A stretch of 64,000 nucleotides of DNA from Arcticimaribacter sp002477625 (GTDB lineage Bacteria > Bacteroidota > Bacteroidia > Flavobacteriales > Flavobacteriaceae). Below, piece after piece: positions 17,015 to 26,553 of this stretch. The stretch covers positions 248,001 through 312,000 of the forward strand of contig OX044358.1 in the NCBI GenBank assembly GCA_943846665.1. Reading direction: 5' to 3'. A program made the translations under genes and the position numbers. Under the pieces are notes generated by a model that was not told where the DNA came from, did no database searches, and saw only the letters and a program-made list of their open reading frames with translations. How positions within the stretch are numbered: position 1 is the stretch's first letter; each line of letters opens with the position of its first letter.

Positions 17015-17773
17015 TTAAAAGAACCATAGCTTTATCGACATCAGACTTACCATAACGACCATGGCCATCTTAATAACACCCTCTCCTTTGTCTACTGACC
17101 AACGGCTGGACCACCAAGCCCCTATTGAAGTACCAATAGCCAGTACAAGCCCTGTAGTCCAATCTACCGTCCCATTATAGGCAAAAAGAGCGAGGGCACC
17201 ACAGGTGTAAATAAAAACCAAGGACACTTTGGTCGCATTGGTTTTAATAAGCGACAAACGGTTGACATTATTCAAAAAAAGGATGATGACAAAACCAATT
17301 CCTGCGTTTATAAATCCACCGTAGATTCCAATAAAAAAGAAGCCAATAACAGCATAAAACAAATACTTACCGGTTAAACGTTCCGGAAGTTCCAAGGAAC
17401 TAACCTTGGGCTTGAAAACAATGATTGCAACCACAATGATCATGATAACAGCTAACACCTTATTGAAGGTTTCTCCTTTGATATCAACTGCAATTTGTGC
17501 CCCAATTAGAGAGCCAATTAGGGCGGCAATACCCAAGTAAATATTAAATGGAAAATTGGTAACTCCTTTGGAACGATATCCTGCTGTTCCGATCAACGCT
17601 TGAAAGGCAATTCCAATCCGATTCGTAGCGTTTGCAACATTGGGCGGAAGCCCCATAAAGATAAGAACAGGAAGTGTCAATAGGGAGCCTCCGCCAGCCA
17701 ACGTATTGATCACACCGGCCATCATTCCAACCAGAATTAGTAGCCCATATTGAAGTAAATCATTCATAGTCAA
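17015..17773 (-). CDS. TSUP/TauE-SafE family membrane transporter
   Basis: A 252-residue protein with 7-8 hydrophobic segments in two repeat halves. It has the family signature GVINTLAGGGSLLTLPVLIFMGL near the N-terminus and its echo IYGGFINAGIGFVIILFLNN in the second half. TSUP proteins export or import sulfite, sulfoacetate and related organosulfur anions; the substrate here is unknown. It converges with ribB, the two genes being separated by one base. Confidence 0.88.
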   Translation of the reverse strand: MTMNDLLQYGLLILVGMMAGVINTLAGGGSLLTLPVLIFMGLPPNVANATNRIGIAFQALIGTAGYRSKGVTNFPFNIYLGIAALIGSLIGAQIAVDIKGETFNKVLAVIMIIVVAIIVFKPKVSSLELPERLTGKYLFYAVIGFFFIGIYGGFINAGIGFVIILFLNNVNRLSLIKTNATKVSLVFIYTCGALALFAYNGTVDWTTGLVLAIGTSIGAWWSSRWSVDKGEGVIKMAMVVMVSLMSIKLWFF

Positions 17774-17856
17774 GTTTTAAATGAAGATATCCATTTTAGG
17801 ATAAAAAAAAGATCAATTTATCGAATTAAAAGATTTTTTTAGTTGGAAAAGGAATG

Positions 17857-17864
17857 TATATTTG
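17857..17864 (+). promoter_or_regulatory. -7 element of the tRNA-Ser promoter
   Basis: TATATTTG, an exact TAnnTTTG match, lies 10 bases upstream of the tRNA 5' end, so transcription would begin only a few bases before the mature tRNA. Confidence 0.5.
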
Positions 17865-17874
17865 CAACCGCATA

Positions 17875-17959
17875 GGAGAAATGGCAGAGTGGTCGAATGC
17901 GGCAGTCTTGAAAACTGTTGAGGGTCACACCTCCGGGGGTTCGAATCCCTCTTTCTCCG
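17875..17959 (+). tRNA. tRNA-Ser(TGA)
   Basis: An 85-nt class II tRNA. The acceptor stem GGAGAAA pairs with TTTCTCC, with discriminator G at 17959. The anticodon stem GCAGT/ACTGT encloses loop CTTGAAA with anticodon TGA (reads UCA). A long variable arm follows, and the T-arm has GGGGGTTCGAATCCCT. CCA is not encoded. The adhesin region starts ~630 bp behind it. Confidence 0.97.
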
Positions 17960-17966
17960 CAATATG

Positions 17967-18010
17967 AATCCGTAATGCGTTAATTTATAACACTTTACGG
18001 ATTTTGTGTT
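17967..18010 (+). terminator. Terminator hairpin after tRNA-Ser
   Basis: Arms AATCCGTAA (17967-17975) and TTACGGATT (17995-18003) form a 9-bp perfect stem with a 19-base loop, followed by a T-rich run (TTGTGTTTTATT). Confidence 0.55.
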
Positions 18011-18343
18011 TTATTACTGGGTGGTCTACTGGGTGTTTGGGTAAAAGTTAGTTAAAAAAGGAGCTAAAAAAGACTGTACCTTTTTAAATGGTGAGGATTT
18101 TAATTAAACTAAATATAGTAATTATAATTCCATTGAAATATTTAAAGCATAATTATCAAAAAAAATATAAGCACATCCATAATCTAGCTTATTTATAATT
18201 CAATAAGTCTCCCTATTTAGTTCATAACTTTTTTATCCTTCTTGAACCCCTGTATTTATTAATACACATCCGGTTTCATATTTTATTTGTTGATGCTTTT
18301 TTGTGTTTAATCATAACAAAAGAATTTTTTCTTGTTATATATA

Positions 18344-18445
18344 CAAGGAAAATCAATTACAGAAAATAGAGAACAGGCAAAAGAGGAGTTTACAAAGGCG
18401 ATCCATATTGCCGAGCAGGTTTTTGAAAAGGTGAGAACTATTTAA
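18344..18445 (+). pseudogene. Possible gene-end remnant (about 33 codons)
   Basis: An open frame ends at TAA 18443-18445. It encodes a charged, helix-like tail (QGKSITENREQAKEEF, then AIHIAEQVFEKVRTI) with no start codon in a sensible place. Its base composition is less AT-biased than the surrounding spacer. It looks like the surviving 3' end of a lost gene. The family is not recognised. Confidence 0.3.
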
Positions 18446-18593
18446 AAACCTTAGTAGCTTGATCCATGACAGAAATAAGGTAATATTTTAACCCCAGCTA
18501 TATACTTTTTATTGTGTTTCGAAATAAAAAATAGATTATTCTTGGCATTAGGCGTATATTTATTTCAAGAATTTTACAGCTTAAATAAATTGG

Positions 18594-21500
18594 ATGTGTC
18601 TCAAGAAACTGTTTTTAATTACGATATTCCTGTCACCGTTAATAACGTTTAGTCAATTAACCTTATCCTCTTCATCCCCAGCTACAGCGTCAAACACAGT
18701 TTCTTTAGATTCAGATATTACATTGACTTTTGACAGCCCTGTTAAAACCTCTAGTTTAAACGCTTCTAATATTGTAATTACAGGAAAAAACACGGGAATT
18801 ATATCGGGAACTTTTTCTGGTGGTGGAACTACTTCTGTTGTATTTAACCCAACAACTGATTTTAAGCCTGGTGAAGTCATCACGGTAACGCTGACCTCTG
18901 CGCTTGAAAACACCTCGGGTGGCACTTTTAACACCCCTCAGACCATTAGTTTTACCACAAGAAACGCCTCAACGGTTTCCCCCGTATTTACAGCAGCAGA
19001 TATTGATACATCGGCTGATTCAGCACGATCTGTTTTTGCGGCCGATATGGATGGTGACGGTGACCTAGATATTATTTCTGCTTCTTTATTAGATGACACC
19101 ATTGCTTGGTATGAGAACGATGGTAATGCAGATCCCACCTTTACAGCTACTGATATTGCTACATCGGCTGATGGAGCCTATTCTATTTTTGCAGCAGATA
19201 TGGATGGTGATGGTGATTTGGATATCGTTTCTTCTTCTTTTTATGATGACACCATTGCTTGGTATGAGAACGATGGGAATGCAAACCCCACCTTTACTGC
19301 TGCTGATATTGCAACATCGGCTAATGGATCACGATCTCTTTTTGCAGTAGATATGGATGGGGACGGTGATATGGATATTCTTTCTGCTTCTCAACTTGAT
19401 AATACCATTGCTTGGTATGAGAACGATGGGAATGCAAATCCTACTTGGGCTGCTGCCGATGTAGCAACATCGGCTGCTGGAGCCTATTCTGTTTTTGCGG
19501 CAGATATGGATGGGGACGGTGATATGGATATTCTTTCTGCTTCTTATAGTGATGACACCATTGCTTGGTATGAAAACAATGGCAATGTAAACCCTACCTG
19601 GACAGCTGCCGATATTGCTACATCGGCTGACGGAGCAATATTTGTTTTTGCGGCAGATATGGATGGGGACGGTGATATGGATATTCTTTCTGCTTCTTTA
19701 TTAGATGACACTATTGCTTGGTATGAGAACGACGGGAATGCAAACCCCACCTTTACTGCTGCTGATATTACTACATCGGCTGATGGAGCCCATTCTGTTT
19801 TTGCGGCAGATATGGATGGGGACGGTGATATGGATATTCTTTCTGCTTCTTACTTAGATGACACCATTGCTTGGTATGAGAACGATGGGAATGCAAACCC
19901 CACCTTTACAGCAGCCGATATTGCTACATCGGCTGATGCAGCAACATCTGTTTTTGCGGCAGATATGGATGGAGACGGTGACATGGATATTATTTCTGCT
20001 TCTCAATTTGATGATACCATTGCTTGGTATGAGACAAACTCAGCCCCAACTAACATTTTATTATCTTCCAATTCTGTAAATGAAAATGTTACAATAGGAA
20101 CAACAGTTGGATCACTATCTACAACGGATGATGATAGTGGAGACAGCCATACCTATAGCTTAGTTGCTGGAAGTGGTGACACGGACAATGCAAGTTTTAG
20201 TATTAGCGGCGCTAATTTACTTACGGGAACAGCTCTCGATTATGAAACTAAAAACAGTTACTCTATTCGGGTTCAAACCAGTGATGGAACAGCTACATAT
20301 GCCAAAACGTTTACTATTACTGTAGCAGATGTTTTTGAGGATGCAGACGGTGATGGAATATCTGATCAAACAGACAACTGTCAAAGTTCAGCTAATCCAA
20401 ATCAAGCAGATGCAGATTCAGATGGCATTGGAGATGTTTGTGATTCTGATATTGATGGAGATGGGTTGAGTAATGATAATGAAATTACCATTGGAACGAA
20501 TCCTTATGTATTTGAAGATAATGATGGCGATGGTATAGCCGATCATTTTGATCCAGATGATGATAATGATGGGATTTTAGATAGCATTGAATGTGGTTTT
20601 GTTAATGGAGGTTTAGTAAATGGAGGTTTTGAGCTTGGAACAAATGGGTGTGATAGTATTGTAAATCAATCTTCAATTGATGGTTGGTTTACCACTGCGA
20701 CAGATTCCAGTATGGAGATTTGGTGTGATGGACGAGTTTTAAGCTCTATAACCTACAACGCTAGAGAGGGGAATAGATTTGCAGAAATAAATGCTAATGA
20801 AACAGCAGCTCTTTATCAAGCGATTAACACGATTCCTGGAGGTTATATGATTTGGTCAGCAAGTCATCTGTCAAGAGGTAATACTACTGTTCAAACGATC
20901 AATATTCGTGCAGGAATTTCTACCTCTACTTCTTCAATTATTGATACGCGAACAGCTACAATTACCTGGCAAGATTATACTGGAATTTATCTGGTTCCAG
21001 CTGGACAAGCGTCTACTGTTTTTTTGTTTGAAGCTACTTCTGGTGGTGGTTATGGAAACTTATTGGATCGAATTTCTTTTGACCGCCCTGCTAGTGCTTG
21101 TACACTAGACACTGACGGGGATGGAATTCGTAATAGCTTTGATTTGGATAGCGATGGTGATGGAATTTTAGATGCAATTGAAGGAGGTATTGTTGATACT
21201 GATGGAGACGGGACACTCAATTTTCTTGATATAGATTCTGACGGTGATGGTTTGTTGGATAGCGCAGAGTTGAATATCAATGATGAAGATGGAGATGGAA
21301 TAGTTGATTATCTCGACCCACAAGCTCCAGGTTACACCGTTAGTCCAACCTCGGTTATTGTCAACGAGTCGGGTACAGTTACGAAGAGTATTTCAGTTAA
21401 ATTAGATCGTGCACCTACTTCCAATGTCATTATTTCGATTGCAGTAGTCGATGCGACCGAAGTTAGTATTTCATTAACAACCCTTACTTTTACTAGTCTG

Positions 21501-24500
21501 AATTGGAATACAGAACAAATATTAGTTGTTACAGGAGTTGATGATTCTGATCGAGATTCGGATATAGACAGTAACCTTATGTTTTCGATAGTAGATGCAT
21601 CATCAGATGACACTTTTGATGGTTTAAGTGATCAAATTGTTCAGGTTACAAATCAAGATGATGATCCTGAAGTTTGTATTCCAAGAGACTTTGATGATAG
21701 TGATTTTACTTTTATTCTTGATGCTATTCATACTAGTGGATCAGATACTTTTTCCTTAACTCCTGATTTAGGGACTAAAAGGGGGATGGTTTGGTTTCAG
21801 AATAAACTTGATTTACGAGTTTCATTTTCTTTAGATGTTGATTTGTTTTTAGGAAATAATGATAATGGTGCGGATGGTATAGCTTTTGTAATCCAAAATA
21901 TAAGCACATCCCAGGGATCTACTGGTGGAGGGCTGGGATATCAAGGAATCAACCCTTCTTATGCGATTGAAATGGATACATATCACAATGGATCACCAAG
22001 AGACGGTAATTCTCCTAGTGATCATATTGCTTTTGTAAATGACGGTACAGCTAATCTTGCTCCAACTTCAGGAGACTTGATTCAAGTCTCTAACCTTGAA
22101 AATGGTGAGTGGCATAATATTGTGATCAATTGGAATCCAGTCACAACTCGATTAGATTATACTTTTACAAGAACAGGAGGGGGTACTTATTCTGACTTTA
22201 AAACAATTGACCTTATTGGAGATGTTTTAAACTCTAATATTGGATACTGGGGCTTTACTGCTGCAACTGGAGGAGCAAAGAATTTGCAGCAAGTTCGTTT
22301 TGACAATGATTCTATCTGTGTTACTGACGAAATACTCCCTCCCACATCGACAAATGAAGTTTCAGGAGTTTCAACTCAGACCATTTGTGCAACTCCCTCA
22401 CCAACATTAAATGATCTCAAAAAGACTGCATCTCGTCCAGAAGGTGTTGATCCCGGATCAGATTTTTCTGGAGTCTCGTATAACTTAGTTTGGTTTTCTT
22501 CGGCAACAGGAACTTCGACCTTTCTTCCTGCCACAACTATTTTAGTAGATGGATCAACGTATTATGTAGAAGCTGGAAGTTTATCTGATCCAACTGCAGC
22601 ATCCTATCGGCAGAGTTTAAGTCGTTTAAAAGTAATCGTCGATTTAGTCTATGGTAGTTATACACTTGTACCTCCTTCTTTAAATATAATTGAAGGTACT
22701 ACTGTTGCTACTTTTTCTTTGGTTTTAAATGATGAACCCTCAAGTTCAGTCATCTATGATTTGGTTTCTTCAGACATAAGTCATCTTATTGTTTCTACTT
22801 CATCGATGACCTTTACCACTTTAAACTGGAATGTTTCCCAAGTGGGTACTTTAACTACAGTAGACAATTTAATTGCAGATGGTCTGCAAAGTTCTAATTT
22901 CACTGTTCGAATTAATGATCCCCTTTCAGATGATTGTTTCTTTGATCCAACACCTTTGCCAACCTATGCTATTCAAATTGCAGACGATGATGTGCCTGCA
23001 TACACCCTAAGTTCTGTTTCTGGCACTTTATTGGAAGGAAACCCGCAAACGGCAACCGTTTCTTTGGTTCTTCTTGTTGCTCCCCTAACTGATGTGATCA
23101 TAGACATTGCTAGTATGGATACCACTGAAGTTACTTTGAGCCAGGCGAGTTTAACTTTTACTGCAATTAATTGGAACGTTCCTCAAAACATAACCCTTAG
23201 CTCTGTTGACGAAGTGATTGTCGATGGCTCTCAGACCGTATCAATTACAGCTAATATAAATGCAACTTCTAATGTTGCCTTTACTGGTCTAGCGTCACAA
23301 ACAGTAACAGTTACTAATATTGATAATGATGTTCCTGGTTTTACAGTATCTCCACTCTTGGGAACACTAACCGAAGGAGACTCTCAAACGGCTAGTTTAA
23401 CAGTAGTTTTAAATAAACAGCCACTATCCAATGTCGTTGTTGATCTTATGATTTCACCAACCGATGAAATAACAACTTCTGTAGGTAGTCTGACTTTTAC
23501 TTCTTCCAATTGGAATACGCCCCAAGTCATCACCGTTTCTAGTGTCGATGAATTTTTAATTGACGGCACCACTGTATCGACAATTACCTTTTCGATTAAT
23601 CCAACTTCTGATGGCGCTTTTACGAGCTTACCTAATCAATTTGTATTAGCCACTAACCTTGACAATGATGTTGCTGCCTTTACAGTAAGCTCCCTTGGTG
23701 GAGGTGCTCTTCAAGAAGGGTCTTTAGCAACAGTTAGTTTTACTTTGGTTTTAGATGCTGAACCTGATTCTGGATTTGTCATTCTTGATATAGCGAGTTT
23801 AGATTTAAGTGAAGTAGTGGTAAACTCACTGACTACTCCCAGAGTTTTTACCCCTGCTAATTGGAATGTACCACAAACAGTAACCTTGAGTTCTGTAGAT
23901 GATATTATTTTAGATGGAACGGTTATCAGTACAATAAATGTGTCTGTTAATGCGCTCTCTACTGCAGTTCCTTTTAGAACCTTAGCCACACAAAACATTT
24001 TGGTTCCTAACTTAGATAATGAAGTACCTGGTTTTCAGCTTTCCCCAGTGGTTGGAACTTTGACAGAGGGAGCTACTCCGACAGCAAGTTTTAATGCGGT
24101 ACTCTTAGTTCAGCCTTTGACTGATGTTCAAGTGAACCTGGTGTCCAACGATGTTTCGGAAGCCTCTCTCAGTGGAATTACATTCTTGACTTTTACTTCG
24201 GCAAATTGGAATGTTTCACAAACGATCACTTTGAATCAAGTAGATGAATTTTTGATTGATGGAAGTCAAACCTCATCAATTACTGCCTCTATAGATCCAT
24301 CATCAAATGCTGGTTTTATTGGCCTAGCATCGCAAAGTGTAGTAGTAACTACTCTTGATAATGATGTTGCAGGAATAACTATTATTGTTACCGATAATTT
24401 ATCTTCTGAAAGTGGGGATACTGCACAATTTACTGCTCAGTTGGATGCAATTCCAACGGCTAATGTGACTATTGATTTCGATACTTCGAATGCAAGCGAA

Positions 24501-24956
24501 GCTCAGCCTTTGGTGACGCAAGTTACTTTTACGCCTGCGAATTGGAATATTCCTCAAATCGTTATGATTTTGGGGATAGATGACTCGCCTCCGATTTCAG
24601 ACGGGAGTCAACCAGTAAATATTAGAACGTTTAATGTGAATTCTGCGGATTCCGACTTTAATGCTTTAACCGATGCGGATGTGGCAGATGTAGCAATCAG
24701 CAACCAAGATAACGATGCTCCTGGAATTGTGTTGAGTCTCTTGTATAACAACTTCTTTGCTTCTGAGAATGGAATGAGTGTTATCGTTCAATTTGAATTG
24801 TTGTCTTTTCCTTTGGGAGGAGAAGATGTGGTTGTTCCTTTATCATTAAGTGGCGATGTAGACGAGGTTTCACTAAGTGCAACCAGTATTACAATCAAAG
24901 CTGTAAATTGGGATAACCCTTCTGCGAATCAAATTACACTTAACTGGTATAGATGA
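18594..24956 (+). CDS. Giant secreted multidomain adhesin A, N-terminal ~2120 residues (frameshifted at ~24942)
   Basis: Signal peptide (MCLKKLFLITIFLSPLITFS), then a bacterial Ig-like domain (~22-125). Seven FG-GAP/VCBS-type repeats of 51 residues follow (132-482), each with DMDGDGDxDI and DDTIAWYEN. Next come a cadherin-like domain (~484-580), thrombospondin type 3 calcium repeats, a galactose-binding-like module with NGGFE and W (~672-835), more TSP3, a Calx-beta-like unit, an L-type lectin-like domain (~1025-1245) and further Calx-beta-like repeats of ~112 residues ending in LDNDV. Carbohydrate or glycoprotein binding at the cell surface is inferred. Inside a Calx-beta-like repeat one extra A (24942/24943) makes the frame stop at 24956; removing it restores ITLTGIDDFLIDGT and joins the C-terminal part. 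The first ATG in frame with the signal peptide is used. Confidence 0.85.
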   Translation: MCLKKLFLITIFLSPLITFSQLTLSSSSPATASNTVSLDSDITLTFDSPVKTSSLNASNIVITGKNTGIISGTFSGGGTTSVVFNPTTDFKPGEVITVTLTSALENTSGGTFNTPQTISFTTRNASTVSPVFTAADIDTSADSARSVFAADMDGDGDLDIISASLLDDTIAWYENDGNADPTFTATDIATSADGAYSIFAADMDGDGDLDIVSSSFYDDTIAWYENDGNANPTFTAADIATSANGSRSLFAVDMDGDGDMDILSASQLDNTIAWYENDGNANPTWAAADVATSAAGAYSVFAADMDGDGDMDILSASYSDDTIAWYENNGNVNPTWTAADIATSADGAIFVFAADMDGDGDMDILSASLLDDTIAWYENDGNANPTFTAADITTSADGAHSVFAADMDGDGDMDILSASYLDDTIAWYENDGNANPTFTAADIATSADAATSVFAADMDGDGDMDIISASQFDDTIAWYETNSAPTNILLSSNSVNENVTIGTTVGSLSTTDDDSGDSHTYSLVAGSGDTDNASFSISGANLLTGTALDYETKNSYSIRVQTSDGTATYAKTFTITVADVFEDADGDGISDQTDNCQSSANPNQADADSDGIGDVCDSDIDGDGLSNDNEITIGTNPYVFEDNDGDGIADHFDPDDDNDGILDSIECGFVNGGLVNGGFELGTNGCDSIVNQSSIDGWFTTATDSSMEIWCDGRVLSSITYNAREGNRFAEINANETAALYQAINTIPGGYMIWSASHLSRGNTTVQTINIRAGISTSTSSIIDTRTATITWQDYTGIYLVPAGQASTVFLFEATSGGGYGNLLDRISFDRPASACTLDTDGDGIRNSFDLDSDGDGILDAIEGGIVDTDGDGTLNFLDIDSDGDGLLDSAELNINDEDGDGIVDYLDPQAPGYTVSPTSVIVNESGTVTKSISVKLDRAPTSNVIISIAVVDATEVSISLTTLTFTSLNWNTEQILVVTGVDDSDRDSDIDSNLMFSIVDASSDDTFDGLSDQIVQVTNQDDDPEVCIPRDFDDSDFTFILDAIHTSGSDTFSLTPDLGTKRGMVWFQNKLDLRVSFSLDVDLFLGNNDNGADGIAFVIQNISTSQGSTGGGLGYQGINPSYAIEMDTYHNGSPRDGNSPSDHIAFVNDGTANLAPTSGDLIQVSNLENGEWHNIVINWNPVTTRLDYTFTRTGGGTYSDFKTIDLIGDVLNSNIGYWGFTAATGGAKNLQQVRFDNDSICVTDEILPPTSTNEVSGVSTQTICATPSPTLNDLKKTASRPEGVDPGSDFSGVSYNLVWFSSATGTSTFLPATTILVDGSTYYVEAGSLSDPTAASYRQSLSRLKVIVDLVYGSYTLVPPSLNIIEGTTVATFSLVLNDEPSSSVIYDLVSSDISHLIVSTSSMTFTTLNWNVSQVGTLTTVDNLIADGLQSSNFTVRINDPLSDDCFFDPTPLPTYAIQIADDDVPAYTLSSVSGTLLEGNPQTATVSLVLLVAPLTDVIIDIASMDTTEVTLSQASLTFTAINWNVPQNITLSSVDEVIVDGSQTVSITANINATSNVAFTGLASQTVTVTNIDNDVPGFTVSPLLGTLTEGDSQTASLTVVLNKQPLSNVVVDLMISPTDEITTSVGSLTFTSSNWNTPQVITVSSVDEFLIDGTTVSTITFSINPTSDGAFTSLPNQFVLATNLDNDVAAFTVSSLGGGALQEGSLATVSFTLVLDAEPDSGFVILDIASLDLSEVVVNSLTTPRVFTPANWNVPQTVTLSSVDDIILDGTVISTINVSVNALSTAVPFRTLATQNILVPNLDNEVPGFQLSPVVGTLTEGATPTASFNAVLLVQPLTDVQVNLVSNDVSEASLSGITFLTFTSANWNVSQTITLNQVDEFLIDGSQTSSITASIDPSSNAGFIGLASQSVVVTTLDNDVAGITIIVTDNLSSESGDTAQFTAQLDAIPTANVTIDFDTSNASEAQPLVTQVTFTPANWNIPQIVMILGIDDSPPISDGSQPVNIRTFNVNSADSDFNALTDADVADVAISNQDNDAPGIVLSLLYNNFFASENGMSVIVQFELLSFPLGGEDVVVPLSLSGDVDEVSLSATSITIKAVNWDNPSANQITLNWYR
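18987..20036 (+). repeat. Seven tandem 153-bp repeats encoding FG-GAP/VCBS-like units
   Basis: Unit starts fall exactly every 153 bp (18987, 19140, ... 19905). Units are close to identical at the DNA level (for example the GATATGGATGGGGACGGTGA core recurs), and the last lacks its 7-residue linker. Tandem identity at DNA level favours copy-number change by slippage or recombination. Confidence 0.9.
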
Positions 24957-26553
24957 TTTTCTTATTGATGGAACCCGTGCCATCACCTTAATTACAGGAG
25001 ATCCATCTAGCGCAGAAGCCCCCCACAATAATCTAGATGCAGATGATGTTGCAGATGTAATGATCTATAATTTAGATAATGATTCCCCAGGATTATTAAT
25101 TACTTTACCTGGGATAGTTTCGGAAAATGCTAGTAGCACAAACTTTACGGTTGTTTTAGCGTCTGATGTTTCAACACCAACAACTATTAAACTTATTGTA
25201 AATGACTCTTCGGAATTATCAGTTGATGTTACAGAATTAATTTTCACATCGGCTAATTGGAATATTCCACAGCAAGTAACTGTTTTTGGAGTAGACGACC
25301 CTATAATTGACGGGGATATAGGATCTGATATTTATCTTAGAATAGATCCTGTAAAGAGTGATCCTATTTACACCAGTCTAACAGATTATGTTGTTACAGT
25401 TTTGAACCTTGATAATGATAGCGATCAGGATGGAGATGGTGTTTTTGATGCAGTTGATAATTGTATTGATACGCCCAACCTAAACCAAGAAGATCTTGAT
25501 TTAGACGGAATAGGAGATGTATGTGATGTTGATGTTGATGGAGATGGAGTTTTGAATTCTGAAGAAATAGTAGACAGTACAGATCAAAATGATGCTTGCT
25601 CTTTCATGTTTCAAAGCATAACCCTACCAGTTTTAGGAACAGGAGATTGTGATGCTGACGGTTTAATTAACCGCATTGATGTTGATGATGACAATGACGG
25701 GATTTTAGATGTAGACGAACTTTTTGAAGACCTTGATTTGGATGGGATTCCAAATACCTTTGATCTTGATAGTGATGGTGATGGATGTTTCGACACCCTT
25801 GAAGCTTCTTTTACAGATGCAGATGACAATGGGCTTTTGGGATTGGGTATCCTTGACATTAATTTAGTGGGACAGGTTATGAATCAGGGAGGATATACAC
25901 CTGCATCGGACAACAATGCCAATGGTATTCCAGAATATAAAGAAGTTAATGAAGTAATCCGTTTTGAAACAGAACTTCAATTAATTACATTCTTTGATGG
26001 AAATAGAATGTCTCTTTCGGTTGAGCTACCCCTTGGATCCGAAGTTTCTTATCAATGGCAAATCAATACGGGTACAGAGGAACTTCCTCAGTGGGAGAAT
26101 GTAGAAGGAAACATTATGTATTCTGGTACGCAAAGCTCACAGATGTACATTGATAATGCTACAGAATCAGTTATCGGAAAGCAGTACCGCGTTTTGGCTA
26201 ATAATCTATTATTTAGTTGTCAAGAAACAATGGTTTCTACTACTAAAATAGTACTTGCTGATTTGGAGATTCCCACGGCGTTCTCACCAGATGGAGATGG
26301 ATTTAATGATACTTGGGAAATTCAAGGGCTGAACTTTAAAGGAGGGTATGAGTTGACTGTTTTTAATCGCTGGGAAAATATAGTTTTTACAACTAAAAAT
26401 TACCAAAACGATTGGGCAGGGACTTCCACTATTTCAAGTTTTATTTCCTCTTCTAACCAGGTTCCCGATGGAGTTTACTTCTATTGGATAACTTGGGCAG
26501 ATGAAACAGCACCGGTATCGGGTTATGTATATATTAGAAGAAGAAAGAATTGA
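24943..26553 (+). CDS. Adhesin A, C-terminal part with T9SS type B sorting domain
   Basis: This is the continuation of the same gene in the +1 frame, open from 24943 after the frameshift; the first internal ATG is at 25060, which is probably not a natural start. It holds the rest of the interrupted Calx-beta-like repeat, one more such repeat and TSP3 repeats (DQDGDGVFDAVDNC onward). An Ig-like stretch with YQWQINTGTE follows. Last is the gliding-motility-associated C-terminal domain: LEIPTAFSPDGDGFNDTW, GGYELTVFNRWE, YQNDWAG, PDGVYFYWITW and YVYIRRR. This type B CTD directs export by the T9SS and usually needs an SprF/PorP partner, which is encoded immediately downstream with a 1-base stop/start overlap. 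The repaired protein would be ~2650 residues. Confidence 0.88.
   Translation, partial: TGIDDFLIDGTRAITLITGDPSSAEAPHNNLDADDVADVMIYNLDNDSPGLLITLPGIVSENASSTNFTVVLASDVSTPTTIKLIVNDSSELSVDVTELIFTSANWNIPQQVTVFGVDDPIIDGDIGSDIYLRIDPVKSDPIYTSLTDYVVTVLNLDNDSDQDGDGVFDAVDNCIDTPNLNQEDLDLDGIGDVCDVDVDGDGVLNSEEIVDSTDQNDACSFMFQSITLPVLGTGDCDADGLINRIDVDDDNDGILDVDELFEDLDLDGIPNTFDLDSDGDGCFDTLEASFTDADDNGLLGLGILDINLVGQVMNQGGYTPASDNNANGIPEYKEVNEVIRFETELQLITFFDGNRMSLSVELPLGSEVSYQWQINTGTEELPQWENVEGNIMYSGTQSSQMYIDNATESVIGKQYRVLANNLLFSCQETMVSTTKIVLADLEIPTAFSPDGDGFNDTWEIQGLNFKGGYELTVFNRWENIVFTTKNYQNDWAGTSTISSFISSSNQVPDGVYFYWITWADETAPVSGYVYIRRRKN

Larger units (their letters stand above)
17960..18593. other. Intergenic stretch behind tRNA-Ser
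   Basis: About 630 AT-rich bases. They hold a terminator hairpin (17967-18010), a 9-bp direct repeat TACTGGGTG-GTC-TACTGGGTG near 18016-18036, and a short coding-like remnant at 18344-18445. No integrase or other intact gene is visible. Confidence 0.6.

Noticed and set aside
17960..18100. Integrase or att site behind tRNA-Ser
   Set aside because: A 9-bp direct repeat is present, but no integrase fragment and no clear copy of the tRNA 3' end was found elsewhere in the window (30620-30640 has only a weak TTCGAGTCC match).
18987..20036. CRISPR-like array
   Set aside because: The periodic repeats are contiguous 153-bp protein-coding units without spacers; no CRISPR array or cas gene was seen in the window.
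18653..23998. Minus-strand and +1 frames within adhesin A
   Set aside because: They are shadows created by Asp/Ser/Thr-rich repeat codons and have no independent features.
24930..24960. Programmed ribosomal frameshifting in adhesin A
   Set aside because: No slippery heptamer or following structure is evident at the site; error or mutation is the simpler explanation.
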